The notes under the pieces: generated by a model | Databases searched by the model: none | Seen by the model: only the letters and a program-made list of their open reading frames with translations | Told to the model about the DNA's origin: nothing | Assembly (NCBI GenBank): GCA_030427735.1 | Contig: JAUIBP010000001.1 | Coordinates: 372,001-436,000 of the forward strand | DNA from: Bacteroidia bacterium | GTDB taxonomy: Bacteria > Bacteroidota > Bacteroidia > Flavobacteriales > Flavobacteriaceae | Direction of reading: 5' to 3' | DNA: 64,000 nucleotides | Shown: in pieces, positions 25,144-37,200 of the stretch | Layout of the letters: each line of letters opens with the position of its first letter | How positions within the stretch are numbered: position 1 is the stretch's first letter | Position numbers and translations under genes: made by a program

Positions 25144-25731
25144 ATGAAAACTACAAAAGGAATTAAGGCCTTTTTGCCTGCTATGCTTATTGCGCTTTTA
25201 GTTTTACCACTAAGCATGTTTGCCCAATCTTTAACCCTAAACAATTCAGATTCTAAACTATCGGTTTTTGGAACTTCGAGTTTACACGACTGGGAAGAAG
25301 TAGCCGAACAGCAAAAAGGGAGCATCTCTATCGACAAAACTGGCGACACCCCTACACTATCTGCTTTAACTATAGAAATTGTAGCAGAGAGCTTAAAAAG
25401 TGGCAAATCGGGGATGGATAAAAACACTTACAAAGCATTAAAAACTTCTAAATTTAAAACCATTACTTTTAAATTAAGCGAAACTACAGCTATTTCGGCT
25501 GCCGGAAACAATGCGTACAAGGTAAGTGCCAAAGGCGATTTAACCATAGCTGGCGTTACTAAAAATGTACCATTAAATTTCACCCTAACAACAAGTGGCA
25601 ATACCGTAACACTTAAAGGCGAAAAATCGTTTAAAATGTCTGAATTTAAAATAGACCCGCCAACAGCTATGTTTGGCACTATTACTACTGGAGACGAAGT
25701 TAAAATCACTTTCAATACTGTATTTAAATAA
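25144..25731 (+). CDS. YceI family periplasmic protein (first copy)
   Basis: 195 residues. Signal peptide 1-28 ending SMFAQ. The YceI lipocalin-like barrel follows: LSVFGTSSLHDWEEV at its start, TLSALTIEIVAESLKSG, FKTITFKL, AKGDLTIAGVTKNVPLNFTL, FKMSEFKIDPPTAMFGTITTGDEVKITF. Family knowledge: YceI proteins bind isoprenoid-like hydrophobic molecules in the periplasm. First gene of a three-gene operon with a porin and a second YceI-like gene. The ligand here is unknown. Confidence 0.93.
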   Translation: MKTTKGIKAFLPAMLIALLVLPLSMFAQSLTLNNSDSKLSVFGTSSLHDWEEVAEQQKGSISIDKTGDTPTLSALTIEIVAESLKSGKSGMDKNTYKALKTSKFKTITFKLSETTAISAAGNNAYKVSAKGDLTIAGVTKNVPLNFTLTTSGNTVTLKGEKSFKMSEFKIDPPTAMFGTITTGDEVKITFNTVFK

Positions 25732-25762
25732 AAAAGATAATTAATCTAAAATTGAATTAAAC

Positions 25763-27055
25763 ATGACACAATTTTACAAATCATTCGTAATTGCTTTAAT
25801 ATGTCTTGCTGGAGCAAGTATGTATGCGCAAAATGACAGGCATATCGATAATTATAGATATCCAGACCAAAGAGGTATAAATGTATTTGAAGACCCAAAA
25901 GATACCATCTAGACCTTCGAGAAAATTAAAGTTAGAATGGGTGGTTCTTTTGCATTACAATTTCAAGCCTTAGAGCACGAAAATTCTGGTATGGTACCAT
26001 TAGGAGAAATAGGATACAACTTTAACCTTCCTACAGCAAACTTAGATTTAGATGTGGCTTTAGCGCCAGGCGTTAGAATGCATTTAAGAACTTATCTATC
26101 ATCGCGTCACCACCCAGAACCTTATGTAAAAGGCGGTTATTTTCAAGTAGATGGCTTAGATTTCATTAAACCAGGTCTGTTAGAAAATGTTATGAAATAC
26201 ACCACTATTAGAGTTGGACAAATGGAAAACAACTATGGTGATGCCCACTTTAGAAGAACAGACAATGCCCAAGCCATTTACAACCCATTTGTAGGCAACT
26301 TAATTATGGATTCGTTTACTACAGAAATTGGTGCAGAACTTTACTACCAACGTAACGGATTTATAAGCATGATAGGTGTAACCAACGGTAAATTAAACCA
26401 ATCGGTTACCGAAGGTGGCAATGGCAAAACTGGAGGTGCCTCGTTATTAGCAAAATTAGGTTACGACAAACAAGTAACTGAAGATATTAGAGTACGTTTA
26501 ACAGGATCGTTATACAACACAGGGTATGTACCTAGCTTATACCTTTACAGTGCAGACCGAGCTGGTTCTAGATATTACAGCGTAATGGAAGCTCCTGGTT
26601 CTAGCGGATTTAGATCTGGACGTTACAATCCAGATTTTAAAAACAGTGTTACTGCTTTCATGATTAATCCATTTGTAAAGTTTAAAGGTTTAGAGTTCTT
26701 TGGTACTTTAGAAAGTGCTTCAGGAGCTACAAATAGCAGCGTGAGCGACGACGGTACAATCATCCCTAGAAAAGAAGGAAAAACACAACAGTATGCTGGA
26801 GAGCTAATCTACAGATTTGGTCAGAACGAGAACTTTTATGTAGGCGGGCGTTACAACTTAGTAGACTCTCAATACGATGATAGAGACGACATTTCTATTC
26901 AAAGATTCCAAGCGAGTGCTGGTTGGTTTATGACTAAAAATATTTTAGCTAAATTAGAGTACGTAACACAAACTTACGACGGGTATACAGAATCTAGCAT
27001 CTTCAACGATGGTAAATTTGATGGTGTAATGTTCGAAGCCGTTATTAGTTTCTAA
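25763..27055 (+). pseudogene. Outer-membrane porin-like protein interrupted by an amber codon
   Basis: ATG 25763 starts a signal peptide (FVIALICLAGASMYAQ) and about 27 mature residues, then TAG at 25910-25912 (codon 50). The same frame continues with no further stop to 27055, giving a porin-like barrel of about 380 residues: KVRMGGSFALQFQ, VRMHLRTYLSS, YTTIRVGQMENNYGDAHF, a repeated pattern of alternating beta strands, and a C-terminal FEAVISF with terminal Phe, typical of outer-membrane proteins. A restart at ATG 25937 would lack a signal peptide and could not be exported. So the gene is dead by a single nonsense change, read through, or contains a sequence error. Sits between two YceI genes. 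Confidence 0.8.
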
Positions 27056-27068
27056 AACCAAATACAAC

Positions 27069-27653
27069 ATGCTAAAAAAGTATCTGCTTATTTTATTGAT
27101 AATTCTATGCGGCTCTTGTTTTAAAACACAAAGTCAAAACACAGCAAAAATTCATATTCAGCCCAGCAGTGTATTATCAATAAAAGGCAGTACTAACATT
27201 AATAAATTTACCTGTAAGTTCAATACTGCTGTTTTAAAAGGCGAAAGCACCGTGCATTATACCGTTGAAGAAAACGATATTATTTTTTCGGAAGCCACTT
27301 TAATCCTTAAAAACGATTGTTTCGATTGCGGAAAAAAAATGATTACAAAAGATTTTCGCGAATTGATAAAAGCTGAAACTTACCCAGAAATTACATTAAC
27401 TTTAAAAGCACTAAAACCATCGAAAACAGAACCAAACATCACCTACGCCCTAATAGATTTTGATATTGCGGGCGTTACCCAAAGCTATAAAATACCAATG
27501 GCTATAGAAACAGAAAATGTTATTAAAGCCTCGGGAGCACTCAGTTTGAATATTAGAGATTTTAATCTGGAAAACCCTAAAAAAGCTTTTGGTTTAATAA
27601 AAATAGACGATGTTGTAACTATTTTGTTTGAATTAGACATTACAATGGTCTAG
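27069..27653 (+). CDS. YceI-like protein (second copy), probable lipoprotein
   Basis: 194 residues. The signal sequence has a lipobox-like LCGSC at about 14-18. The YceI-type barrel follows in degenerate form: LSIKGSTNINKFTCKF, MITKDFRELIKAETYPEITLTL, YALIDFDIAGVTQSYKIPM, LNIRDFNLENPKKAFGLIKIDDVVTILF. It differs strongly from the first copy, so this is not a recent duplication. 13 bp after the porin gene, so co-transcribed. Confidence 0.85.
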   Translation: MLKKYLLILLIILCGSCFKTQSQNTAKIHIQPSSVLSIKGSTNINKFTCKFNTAVLKGESTVHYTVEENDIIFSEATLILKNDCFDCGKKMITKDFRELIKAETYPEITLTLKALKPSKTEPNITYALIDFDIAGVTQSYKIPMAIETENVIKASGALSLNIRDFNLENPKKAFGLIKIDDVVTILFELDITMV

Positions 27654-27679
27654 CGTTTTTAAAGTTAATTCTAAAATGG

Positions 27680-27709
27680 CACCCTCTTCTTATTTTTAAG
27701 AAGAGGGTG
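27680..27709 (+). terminator. Terminator of the YceI-porin operon
   Basis: A 13-bp perfect stem (27680-27692 with 27697-27709, arm ACCCTCTTCTTA plus one pair) with a TTTT loop, then a T-rich tail, 27 bp after the second YceI stop. Confidence 0.85.
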
Positions 27710-28289
27710 TTATTTTTAAACATACCTGGCTAAGCAACTAAAAAACATGTTCCTATATTCTCAATTCAAAAAAGAGATACTATTCTGTTTGGCATGTGCT
27801 ATACTATACACCTAAAAATCTCTTTATAAACTCTTACAAGCTTAAACACTAAAATTAAGAAAATTAGCCCTATTTTGTAACTACATAGGGTTTAGTTTGC
27901 GATTCATCGATTAATTTTGATATCCACTAGTAATTATAATTATTTTATACTCAATCCTTCCCAAAAGGATTTTCAGATTAATAGCGCATTTTTAAAACAT
28001 TTAGTAATTCATAACACAACTAGTATTATGATTCGGATATTTTGCGCATTACCCTTTAGTGTACAGCAGGTACTAATCTTATTTTTTCAGACTTCAACAA
28101 TTTGCTACAAAAGTACCAAGCAACTTACTACGCACGCATTTTATACCATTCATTCATACTCATCAAAAATCCGCAGGGTGTTTAAAAACCAATATAACAC
28201 CAGTGCACAAACCTCAGCAATTTTAAACAGCAACACTTTAGTATTGCCTGCCATTTGCAACAACCATACTAACCTGACCCTGACCAACC
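27710..28289 (+). other. Spacer upstream of the giant surface-protein gene
   Basis: About 580 bp. It must hold the promoter of the 9.66-kb gene, but I find no clean TTG-N19-TAnnTTTG. An inverted repeat CCCTAT/ATAGGG lies around 27869-27891. A 126-codon frame (27917-28297) has no recognisable domain and overlaps the next start, and I do not believe it is a gene. Confidence 0.4.
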
Positions 28290-31200
28290 ATGTATAACGT
28301 TACTATTTTAAACATCTCGTATTCTTTTTTAAACACTGTTTGGCACCACGTAAACACTTTACTAAAGCCTGCTAAATCTAAATTTTTCCTTTTTGGAATG
28401 GCGCTTTGTATGTTTGTACTAAACGTTCAAGGGCAAGAAACCTTTACAGACAACACTGATAATGGTTCTGAAACTTGGCCCGTACCAGCCGGAGTATCTT
28501 CTGTTACAGTACAATTGTGGGGTGCTGGCGGTGCTGGAGGTGGCTGCCAAAACAATAATGATGCTGGATCAGGCGGCGGCGGCGGCGGATATACTGCTAT
28601 AACCCTTAACGTCTTACCCGGGCAGATAATCAACTACCAAATAGGTAGCGGTGGTGTTGGAGACACTAACGATGGTGAAGATGGAGAAAACTCAACACTA
28701 AGCCATAGTAATTCTTCAACCTCTTTAACTGCATTCGGTGGAGATGGCGGGCAACAAGATGACAGTAATAATATCCCTGGAGGAACTGGAGGACCAGCGA
28801 CTGGGGGCACCACTAATATAAGTGGACAAAATGGATCTAATGGAGGAGGAACTACTGGAGGTAACGGAGGTAATGCTGGAAACACAAGTAATACTGGTGG
28901 AGCCGGAAATAACAATGGCAGTGGTGATGACGGTATAATACCTGGCGGTGGCGGCGGTGGCGGGGAACAGTTTTTCGGCGTCGATCAATCTGGAGGAAAT
29001 GGAGGAAATGGGCAACTCATCATTACCTACACCATTAACCTAACCCCTACCATCACCAATTTATCCGCTACCAATATCTGCGAAGGCGAATCGCTTACCA
29101 TAACGGGTACAAATTTTACAGGAGCTACCGCAGTAACTATAGGTGGTACCAACGTAAGCAATTATACCGTAAACTCCAACACACAAATAACAGCCACTGT
29201 CGGTTCTGGAAGCACAGGAGCAGTGCAAGTTACTACGGTAGGAGGCACTGCATCTAGCGCACAATCTGTAACCGTAAATACGCTATCGGGAGCACCTACA
29301 ACCATAACAGGAACTACAAGTATTTGTACCGTTGGTGGTACTACCACCCTGCAAGCCCAAGGCGGTAGCGCTGGCACTAATGCGCAAGTGGTATGGTACC
29401 AAAATGCCGTTGGAGGCACTCCAGTAGACACAGGTAATAGCATTACGGTATCTCCAACTACCACTACAACCTATTATGCCCGTTACGAAGGCGATTGTAA
29501 CACTACTACAGCTGTGTCTGCAGAGGTTATAGTAGCCCCAATAGCAGCAGCAGGCGCATTAACAACCGGAGCTACAACAGTGTGTCAAGGCCAAACCGGT
29601 GTGGTTTACACTATAGACCCCATTACCAATGCTACGAGTTACGAATGGACAGTACCTTCGGGAGCAACCATAACTTCTACACCGCCTTACACCAATAGTA
29701 TTTCTGTAAACTATTCTGCCAGCGCCTCAACAGGTAACCTAACTGTAAGAGGTGTTAACAGTACTTGTCCTGCTGGCCAAGCACTAACGCAAGTAATTAC
29801 TGTAAACACATTATCTACTGCACCAACCGCAATAGCAGTACAAGGTGGCGGTGCAAGTGCCATCTGTAGTGGCGAAAACATCAATTTAACGGTTTCTGGA
29901 GGTACTTTAGGTACTAATGCAGAACCGCAATGGTCTACAGACAATTGTAGTAATACTTCCTTTTCTAATGCACAATCTATTACTGTAAACCCAACGACAA
30001 CCACTACGTATTACGTAAAATATGTCGGCGATTGTAACGAAACAGCATGTATTTCAATAACTGTAACGGTAGGACAACCTTTAGGTACTCCCACAAATTT
30101 AACAGGAACCACCGAAGTCTGTCAAGGCCAAACCAATGTTACCTATACGGTAGATCCTATAGCCAATGCCACCGACTATACTTGGCAAGTACCAACAGGA
30201 GCAACTATTACTTCTGGAGCCAACACCAATAGCATTACTGTAAATTATAGTACTACCGCAGTTTCAGGAAACGTTACCGTTACCGGTAGTAACGATGAAT
30301 GTGGAGACAGTTCTGTAGCATCATTGGCCGTAACTGTTAATGAATTAACCGTAGCACCAACTTTTGAATCGCCTACCGATGTGGTTTGCGATGGCGATAG
30401 CGTAACTTATACCGTTACCGAAATTACCGATGCAGCGTCTTATAATTGGACCGTGCCAACGGGAGCAACTATTACTTCTGGAAACAACACAAACAGCATT
30501 ACTGTCGATTTTTCTGGAGCAGTAAGTGGCGATATTTCCGTTAGTGGCCAAAATGCCTGCGGATCAGGTAATACAACAACGCTACCCATTACCGTAAATA
30601 CCATTCCAGAAAATGCAGGCGCCATAAGTGGCCCAAATACCGTATGCCCTGGCGATACTGCCGTGGAATATTCTATTGCAGCCATAAGCAATGCAAGTTC
30701 GTATGTTTGGTCTATTTCTAATGCATCTGCAACCATAATAGAAAGCGGCTCTGATACTAATGCCATAGCCATAAACATTTCTTCAACACCATTAAGCGAT
30801 TTCATCATTTCGGTAGTTGGCGAAAATGATTGCGGTGTAAGCGCAGTAATTTCTGAATTTACAGTTAATTTAAACCAAGAATCTGTTGCTCCTACAACCA
30901 TTACCCCAACTGTAAGTAACATTATATGTGAAGACACCTCTACAACACTTACCGTATCGGGAGGCAGTTTAGGTACAGATGCTTCTATAGAATGGTTTAC
31001 AGATTCCTGCGGAGGCACTCCCGCAGGAACAGGCGCAAGCATTACGGTATCTCCTACCTCAAACACGACCTATTTTGCACGCTATACAGGCACCTGTAAC
31101 ACAACCGACTGTGCGCAAATAGACATTATAATAGATCCAAAACCATTGGCTGCCGGAACAATTACAGGAACCAATGTTGTTTGTCAAGGAGAAACTAACG

Positions 31201-34200
31201 TACAATATAGCGTACCGAGTATAGATTATGCTACGAATTACATTTGGACATTACCTCCTGGAGCCACTATAGTTTCTGGAGATGGTACCAACACCATACT
31301 TGTAAATTACGACATTTCCGCTAGCTCTGGCGCGATAACGGTTCAAGGTGAAAACGATTGTGGTACAGGAACCCTATCTGCAAACTATCCCGTAACCGTA
31401 AACATTACCCCTTATATACCCAATAACTATAACGAAACAGTATGTAGTGGAGAATCTTTTAATTTTACACCACCTAACGGAGGTGGTAATACAGTACCTC
31501 CAGGAACAACGTACTCGTGGACCATACCAACCAATATGAATGGCGTTACTGGCGCGACATCAGGCACAAACGAAAATAGCTTCAATCAAACTTTAATCAA
31601 TCAAACAGGGAGTCCGCAAACCGTAGTGTATCAGGTTACAGCACAAACAGGAGGATGTTCGGCATCTGTTTTCGAAATTTTACTCACAATAAATCCGCAA
31701 CCTATCGTTTCGGGAACACCTACAACACAAACAACATGTTCTGGAGCGCCTATAAATACTATTAGCTTTACCGAAGAGTCTGGAATTTCTGGTGCCATCG
31801 ACTTCATCTGGTCCAGAGATAATACAGCAAATGTTACAGGTACACCTACTAGTGGTAATAGTAGTACTATAAATGTTACCTTAAACAATACCACAAACAC
31901 ACAACAAACCGTTATATTTTCTGTAACAGCAATTTCCGAAAACGGCTGTGAATCGCCTCCTTTTAGTGTAGAAGTGTTAGTAAACCCAACGCCTACAGTT
32001 ATTGCAACACCTGCTACGCAAACCATCTGTTCGGAAGAAAATATTACCGAAATTATATTATCAAACCCAAATAATGTTACAGGACCTGTAAATTACAGTT
32101 GGACAAGAGATAATAACACTAACATTACAGGAATTGCAAATGGTAGCGGAAATTCCATAACGGGACAACTTACAAATACTACTAACACCCCACAAACCAC
32201 AACTTTTACCATAACTGCAGAAGCGAGCGATTGTTCTTCGGCCACGACTACAGCTACGGTAACTGTAAACCCAAAACCAATTTTATCGGTTAATATAGAT
32301 GAACAAGAGGTTTGTGGTAATTCCACAATAGCAAACATAGTGGCAGGTAGCAACCTAAGTGGTACATCTTTTTCATGGACACGAAACGATGTTACTGGTC
32401 TATCAGGAATTCCAACCAGCGGAAATGGAGCCACTATTTCGGGTACATTTATAAACAATACCAACACTACACTTACCACTACTTTTACCATTACAGGAAC
32501 GCGAAATGGTTGTTCGGAAAGTATCACTTCTCAAGTGAATATTAAACCAACTCCACTTATCGTAGCCACACCTAATACGCAGGCCATTTGTGATGATGAT
32601 TCCTTCTCTATAAACTTAAGCTCAAGCAATAATGTCTCTGGAACCACTTACAGCTGGACACGAGATAAAACATCGGAAGTAACGGGAATAGCTGCTTCAG
32701 GAGCTGGCAGCCCCATAACCGCAAGCTTAAGCAACAACACAACCACAACACAAACAGTCACTTTTACTATAACAGCGACTGCAGATGGCTGTAGTTCTAC
32801 TTCTACAGCAACGGTTGATGTGTATGCGCCTTTAATTGCGCCTGTAATTTCTGAAAGTCAGGCTGTTTGCTTTTTAGCTGCACCTTCTCTATTAGAAATA
32901 ACAAACTCAAATCTAGGTGGATCTGGAAATTATAGTTATCAATGGCAAAGAAAAATTACTGAAACTGCTGCTTGGGAGAATATTGCAGGAGCTACCGACA
33001 GTTCTTACCAACCAGGTTTAGTTACGCAAAATTATTTCTACCAACTTATAATAACTGATGAATGTGGAACAGTAACAAGTAACACTGTCTTTGTACAAGT
33101 AATTGCGAATATTGGATTCACTTTTACGCTTACAGGAATACCTAATACTGAAATTTGTCCTGAAACTATTTTTACTCCAGGAATTAGTTCTGTACATGTT
33201 GGAAGTTCGGCCGTTCGCTATTCTTGGACATCTGATTCTGACTTCATCTCTCCTTCATCTGGTGGACCTATGGGAAATACAGGCCCAGGAGTACCATTTG
33301 ATTGGCTACCACTTTTTAGGACTTCTTCTGCAAACATAGGACCTTTAACGGTTCAAAATAATACGAATGAAACGGTAACTACCCAAATCAGGATAAAACC
33401 AAGTGTATACAACTATGCCGATAATAACCCAACTGAATCTGATTTCATTTGTGATATTTCAGAGCAAGTTATAGATATCACCATCAGACCTACTCCAATA
33501 GCCTATGCAACAGCTGCGGCAAACAGTATTTGTAGTGACAGCAGTGCCGATATAGAAATTACTGGTAATATAACAGATGCCCCAATGCAATTTAGCTGGA
33601 CACGTACCACCCCTAGCGGTATTACGGGAGCTACTAATGGAAACTCTGGAAATATAGCGGCGGGTTCTGATTATGTTATTGATAATGAATTAACAAACAC
33701 CACAGGCTCTCCTATAAGTGTTACCTACACCATTACTCCAACTTCTAACGGCTGTACAGGAACTCCAATAACGTATACTATTACGGTTGGTCCTACAGTA
33801 ACGTCTGGAACTATTGCCGCTAACCAAACCATTTGTAATGGTGGCGATCCTGTTGCCTTTACACAAACTGTTGCTGCAACAGGCTCTAATTTAAGCTACC
33901 AATGGGAAAGCAGTACAGACAACGTTACATTTACTGCCATTACGGGAGCAACAGGAGTTACTTACGATGCGCCTTCTGGATTAACAGCGTCTACCTGGTA
34001 CCGCCGAGTTGTAAGCACTACAGTAAATGGTTTTACATGTTCTGAAGTCCCAACAGCATCTATTTTCGTTGCCGTAAACACTTTTGACCCTGGATCTGTT
34101 TCTGGAAATCAAACCATTTGTTCTGGAGATACACCAACTAGCTTAGGCAGTGTAAACGCATCTAGCAGTAATTCGGGAACAACATTTAATTACAATTGGC

Positions 34201-37200
34201 AAAGTAGCAATTCTGCAAGTGGCCCTTGGACAGATTTAGGGGTAACGACAGCTACGTACACACCTTCAAGTTTAACAGAAACCACATTTTATCAACGTAC
34301 TGTCACTGCTACATTAAATGGTACAAGTTGTGAAGCTATAAGTACTAATATTATTGAAATAACCATAAACAATGTAGATCCAGGAGCCATAGAAGGCGAC
34401 CAATTGTTATGCGGAAACAACCCTGAAGCTCTTACAAGTTTAAGCAATGGCACTGGTGATGGTACTGTAAGTTACCAGTGGCAATCTTCGCCTAGTGGTG
34501 CTAATAGTTGGACAAATATCACCAATGCTATTAATGCCAATTACGATCCGCCAGCAGGCTTCTCAACGGCTACAGATTATAGACGTATAACTACCTCTAC
34601 GCTAAATAGTGTTACTTGTAGTGCTATTAGCACAACAGTTACAGTAACTCCAAACGACATCACTCCAGGTCAGATAGGAAGCAATAGAACGGTTTGTTTT
34701 GGAGGTGATCCACTAGCTTTTGGTAGTACAATCGATGCTTCTGCATCTAGCACTATAAACTACATTTGGCAAATAAGTAATGCGCCTACTGGGCCTTGGA
34801 CAGATATTTCCGGTACTAACAGTTCGACCTATGATGCTCCTGCAACAACAGGAACCGCTACAACTTACTACCGACGTGTGGCATCTACAGACGATGGATG
34901 TACTGTATTTAGTAATTATGTTTCTGTAGCAGTAAATTCAATTACCCAACCTGTTATTGCTGGAGATCAAAACATATGTAGCACGACCAACCCGATAGCA
35001 TTTACTATGCCTACACCAGCAACAGGAAGCGGCACTGTACAATACCAATGGGAAAGTAGCACAGACAATAGTACTTGGTCCATAATTCCTACAGCTACAT
35101 CGGCGACCTACGATCCACCTGTTCTAAATACAACAACTTACTATCGTGTTTTAGCAACATCTACCCTTAACGGCGTGTCTTGTTCTGAATTAAGCGGAAC
35201 ATTAGTTGTTAACGTAACTCCATTTATTCCTGCTATCGCTTCAAACGAAAGCACTATAAATGATTGTGCCGATACGACCATCAATCTTTCTGCAAATTTA
35301 GAATCTGGCATTTCAGGAACTTGGTCTGCAACTCCTGCTGGAGGTGTATTCTCAGACATTAACAATCCAGAATCTACATTTACAGGGGAAAGTGGAGAAA
35401 CGTACACTTTAACATGGACAGTTACCAACACACCTTGTGTAGACAATGCAGCTAACGTTAATGTAACGTTCCCTGATTGTGGAAACAATTTCGATTTTGA
35501 TGGTACAAACACCAGTGTAAGCTTTAACGATAATTACAATTTAAATAACCCTTTCAGTATAGAAATTTGGGTAAAACCTAACGGAGCTAGTGCTACCCAA
35601 ACGATAATTTCTAAACGAAATGCAAACGACCTCTCAACAGGTTATGATTTATCTATCGTGGGTGGTTCTACACTTGCATTTAATTGGAATTCGAATTCTA
35701 TTAGCGTATCAAATGTAGTATCGACTAGCCGTTGGTATCACGTAGCGGTAACTTTCAACGGAAGCACATATACCGTATATGTAGATGGTATTGCGGTAGA
35801 TACAGCTACGGGAAGCGCACCTATATCCAACACACAAAACACACTTTTAGGCGCTATGAGTTCTAATAGCGTTCCTGTTAATTATTACAACGGCTGGTTA
35901 GATGAACTCCGCATTTGGAATACCGCCCTTACTGAAACGCAAATTAGAGAAATGATGAACCAAGAAATACAAGCCAACGGAAATGTTGTTAGGGGTTCAG
36001 AAATACCTTTAGATATTAATGGCAACCTAAATTGGAATACCAACCTTACAGCGTATTATCAAATGGATCTAGATAGCGAAATTAGCAGTGGTGTTTTAAA
36101 CCCAACCAAAGGAGGAACCCAAGGAACGCTAAGAAACATGACTACCCTCCAATCTGAAACTGCTCCAATTCCATATATCAGTACCAATAATGGTAGTTGG
36201 GATAGTGCATCGTCATGGCTAAATGGTACCGTACAACAACTTCCTAATACAGATGGGATCGATTGGAATATTGTTAGAATTAATAATAATGTACAAACCA
36301 ACCGAGCTACAACTGTTTTAGGGCTTATAGTCAACAGTAATACACTTACAATTAATAATAATCAACCGATTGAGGCTACGAAATATTTAAAAATAGACGG
36401 CACATTAGTCCTAAACGGCGAATCGCAATTGCTACAGCCAGAAAACAGTATTGTAGACTATACTGGAATAGGAGAAATGCATCGCGACCAACAAGGTACA
36501 ACCAATTTTTACAACTACAATTACTGGGCGTCGCCTGTAAGTACTACGGGAACTGCTAATAACAGAACTTATAAATTAAGTGAAGTACTACATGTAGGCA
36601 CTACCCCTGTGGGCTGGACTCCTAATCATGATGGCGCTCCTGGCAATCCACCTTCAATTAGTACCAGATGGTTGTACCTTTACGAAAATTATGATGCCAC
36701 AGTATTCAATTGGCATAGAATCGATCAAAACTACGACATCAATGTTGGTTTAGGCTATATTATGAAAGGAGCCTCTATTGCAGATTACACCTTTATTGGT
36801 CAACCTAACAACGGTGATTATTTAGTATCTGTAGATGCCGGAAACGATGCTTTAGTTGGTAATCCATACCCATCGGCTATAGATGTTAGAGCATTTTTAA
36901 CAGACAACCAATCTATGCTAGATGATGGTAGCGGCAATAATGGTGAAGTACGTTTATGGGTGCAATCCACAACCAATAATTCACATGTTACTAGTGAATA
37001 TTTAGGTGGCTATGCGACATTAAATATGGCGGGATCAATTACAGCTGTTGCCACAGATGATATAGCTGGCGTGGGCGACGCCGATAGTTTTTTACCGCAA
37101 CGCTACATTCCTGTGGCCCAAGGATTCTTTATTACCGCTGGGCAAACGGGTAATATCATGTTCAATAACGGACAACGTTTCTTTAAAACTGAAGCTAGCG

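Noticed and set aside
25937-27055. Independent porin gene starting at ATG 25937
   Set aside because: It lacks a signal peptide, and the same frame upstream encodes one; it is the downstream part of an interrupted gene.
27917-28297. 126-codon frame upstream of the giant gene
   Set aside because: No domain, no signal peptide, no ribosome-binding site seen, and it overlaps the start of a convincing gene.
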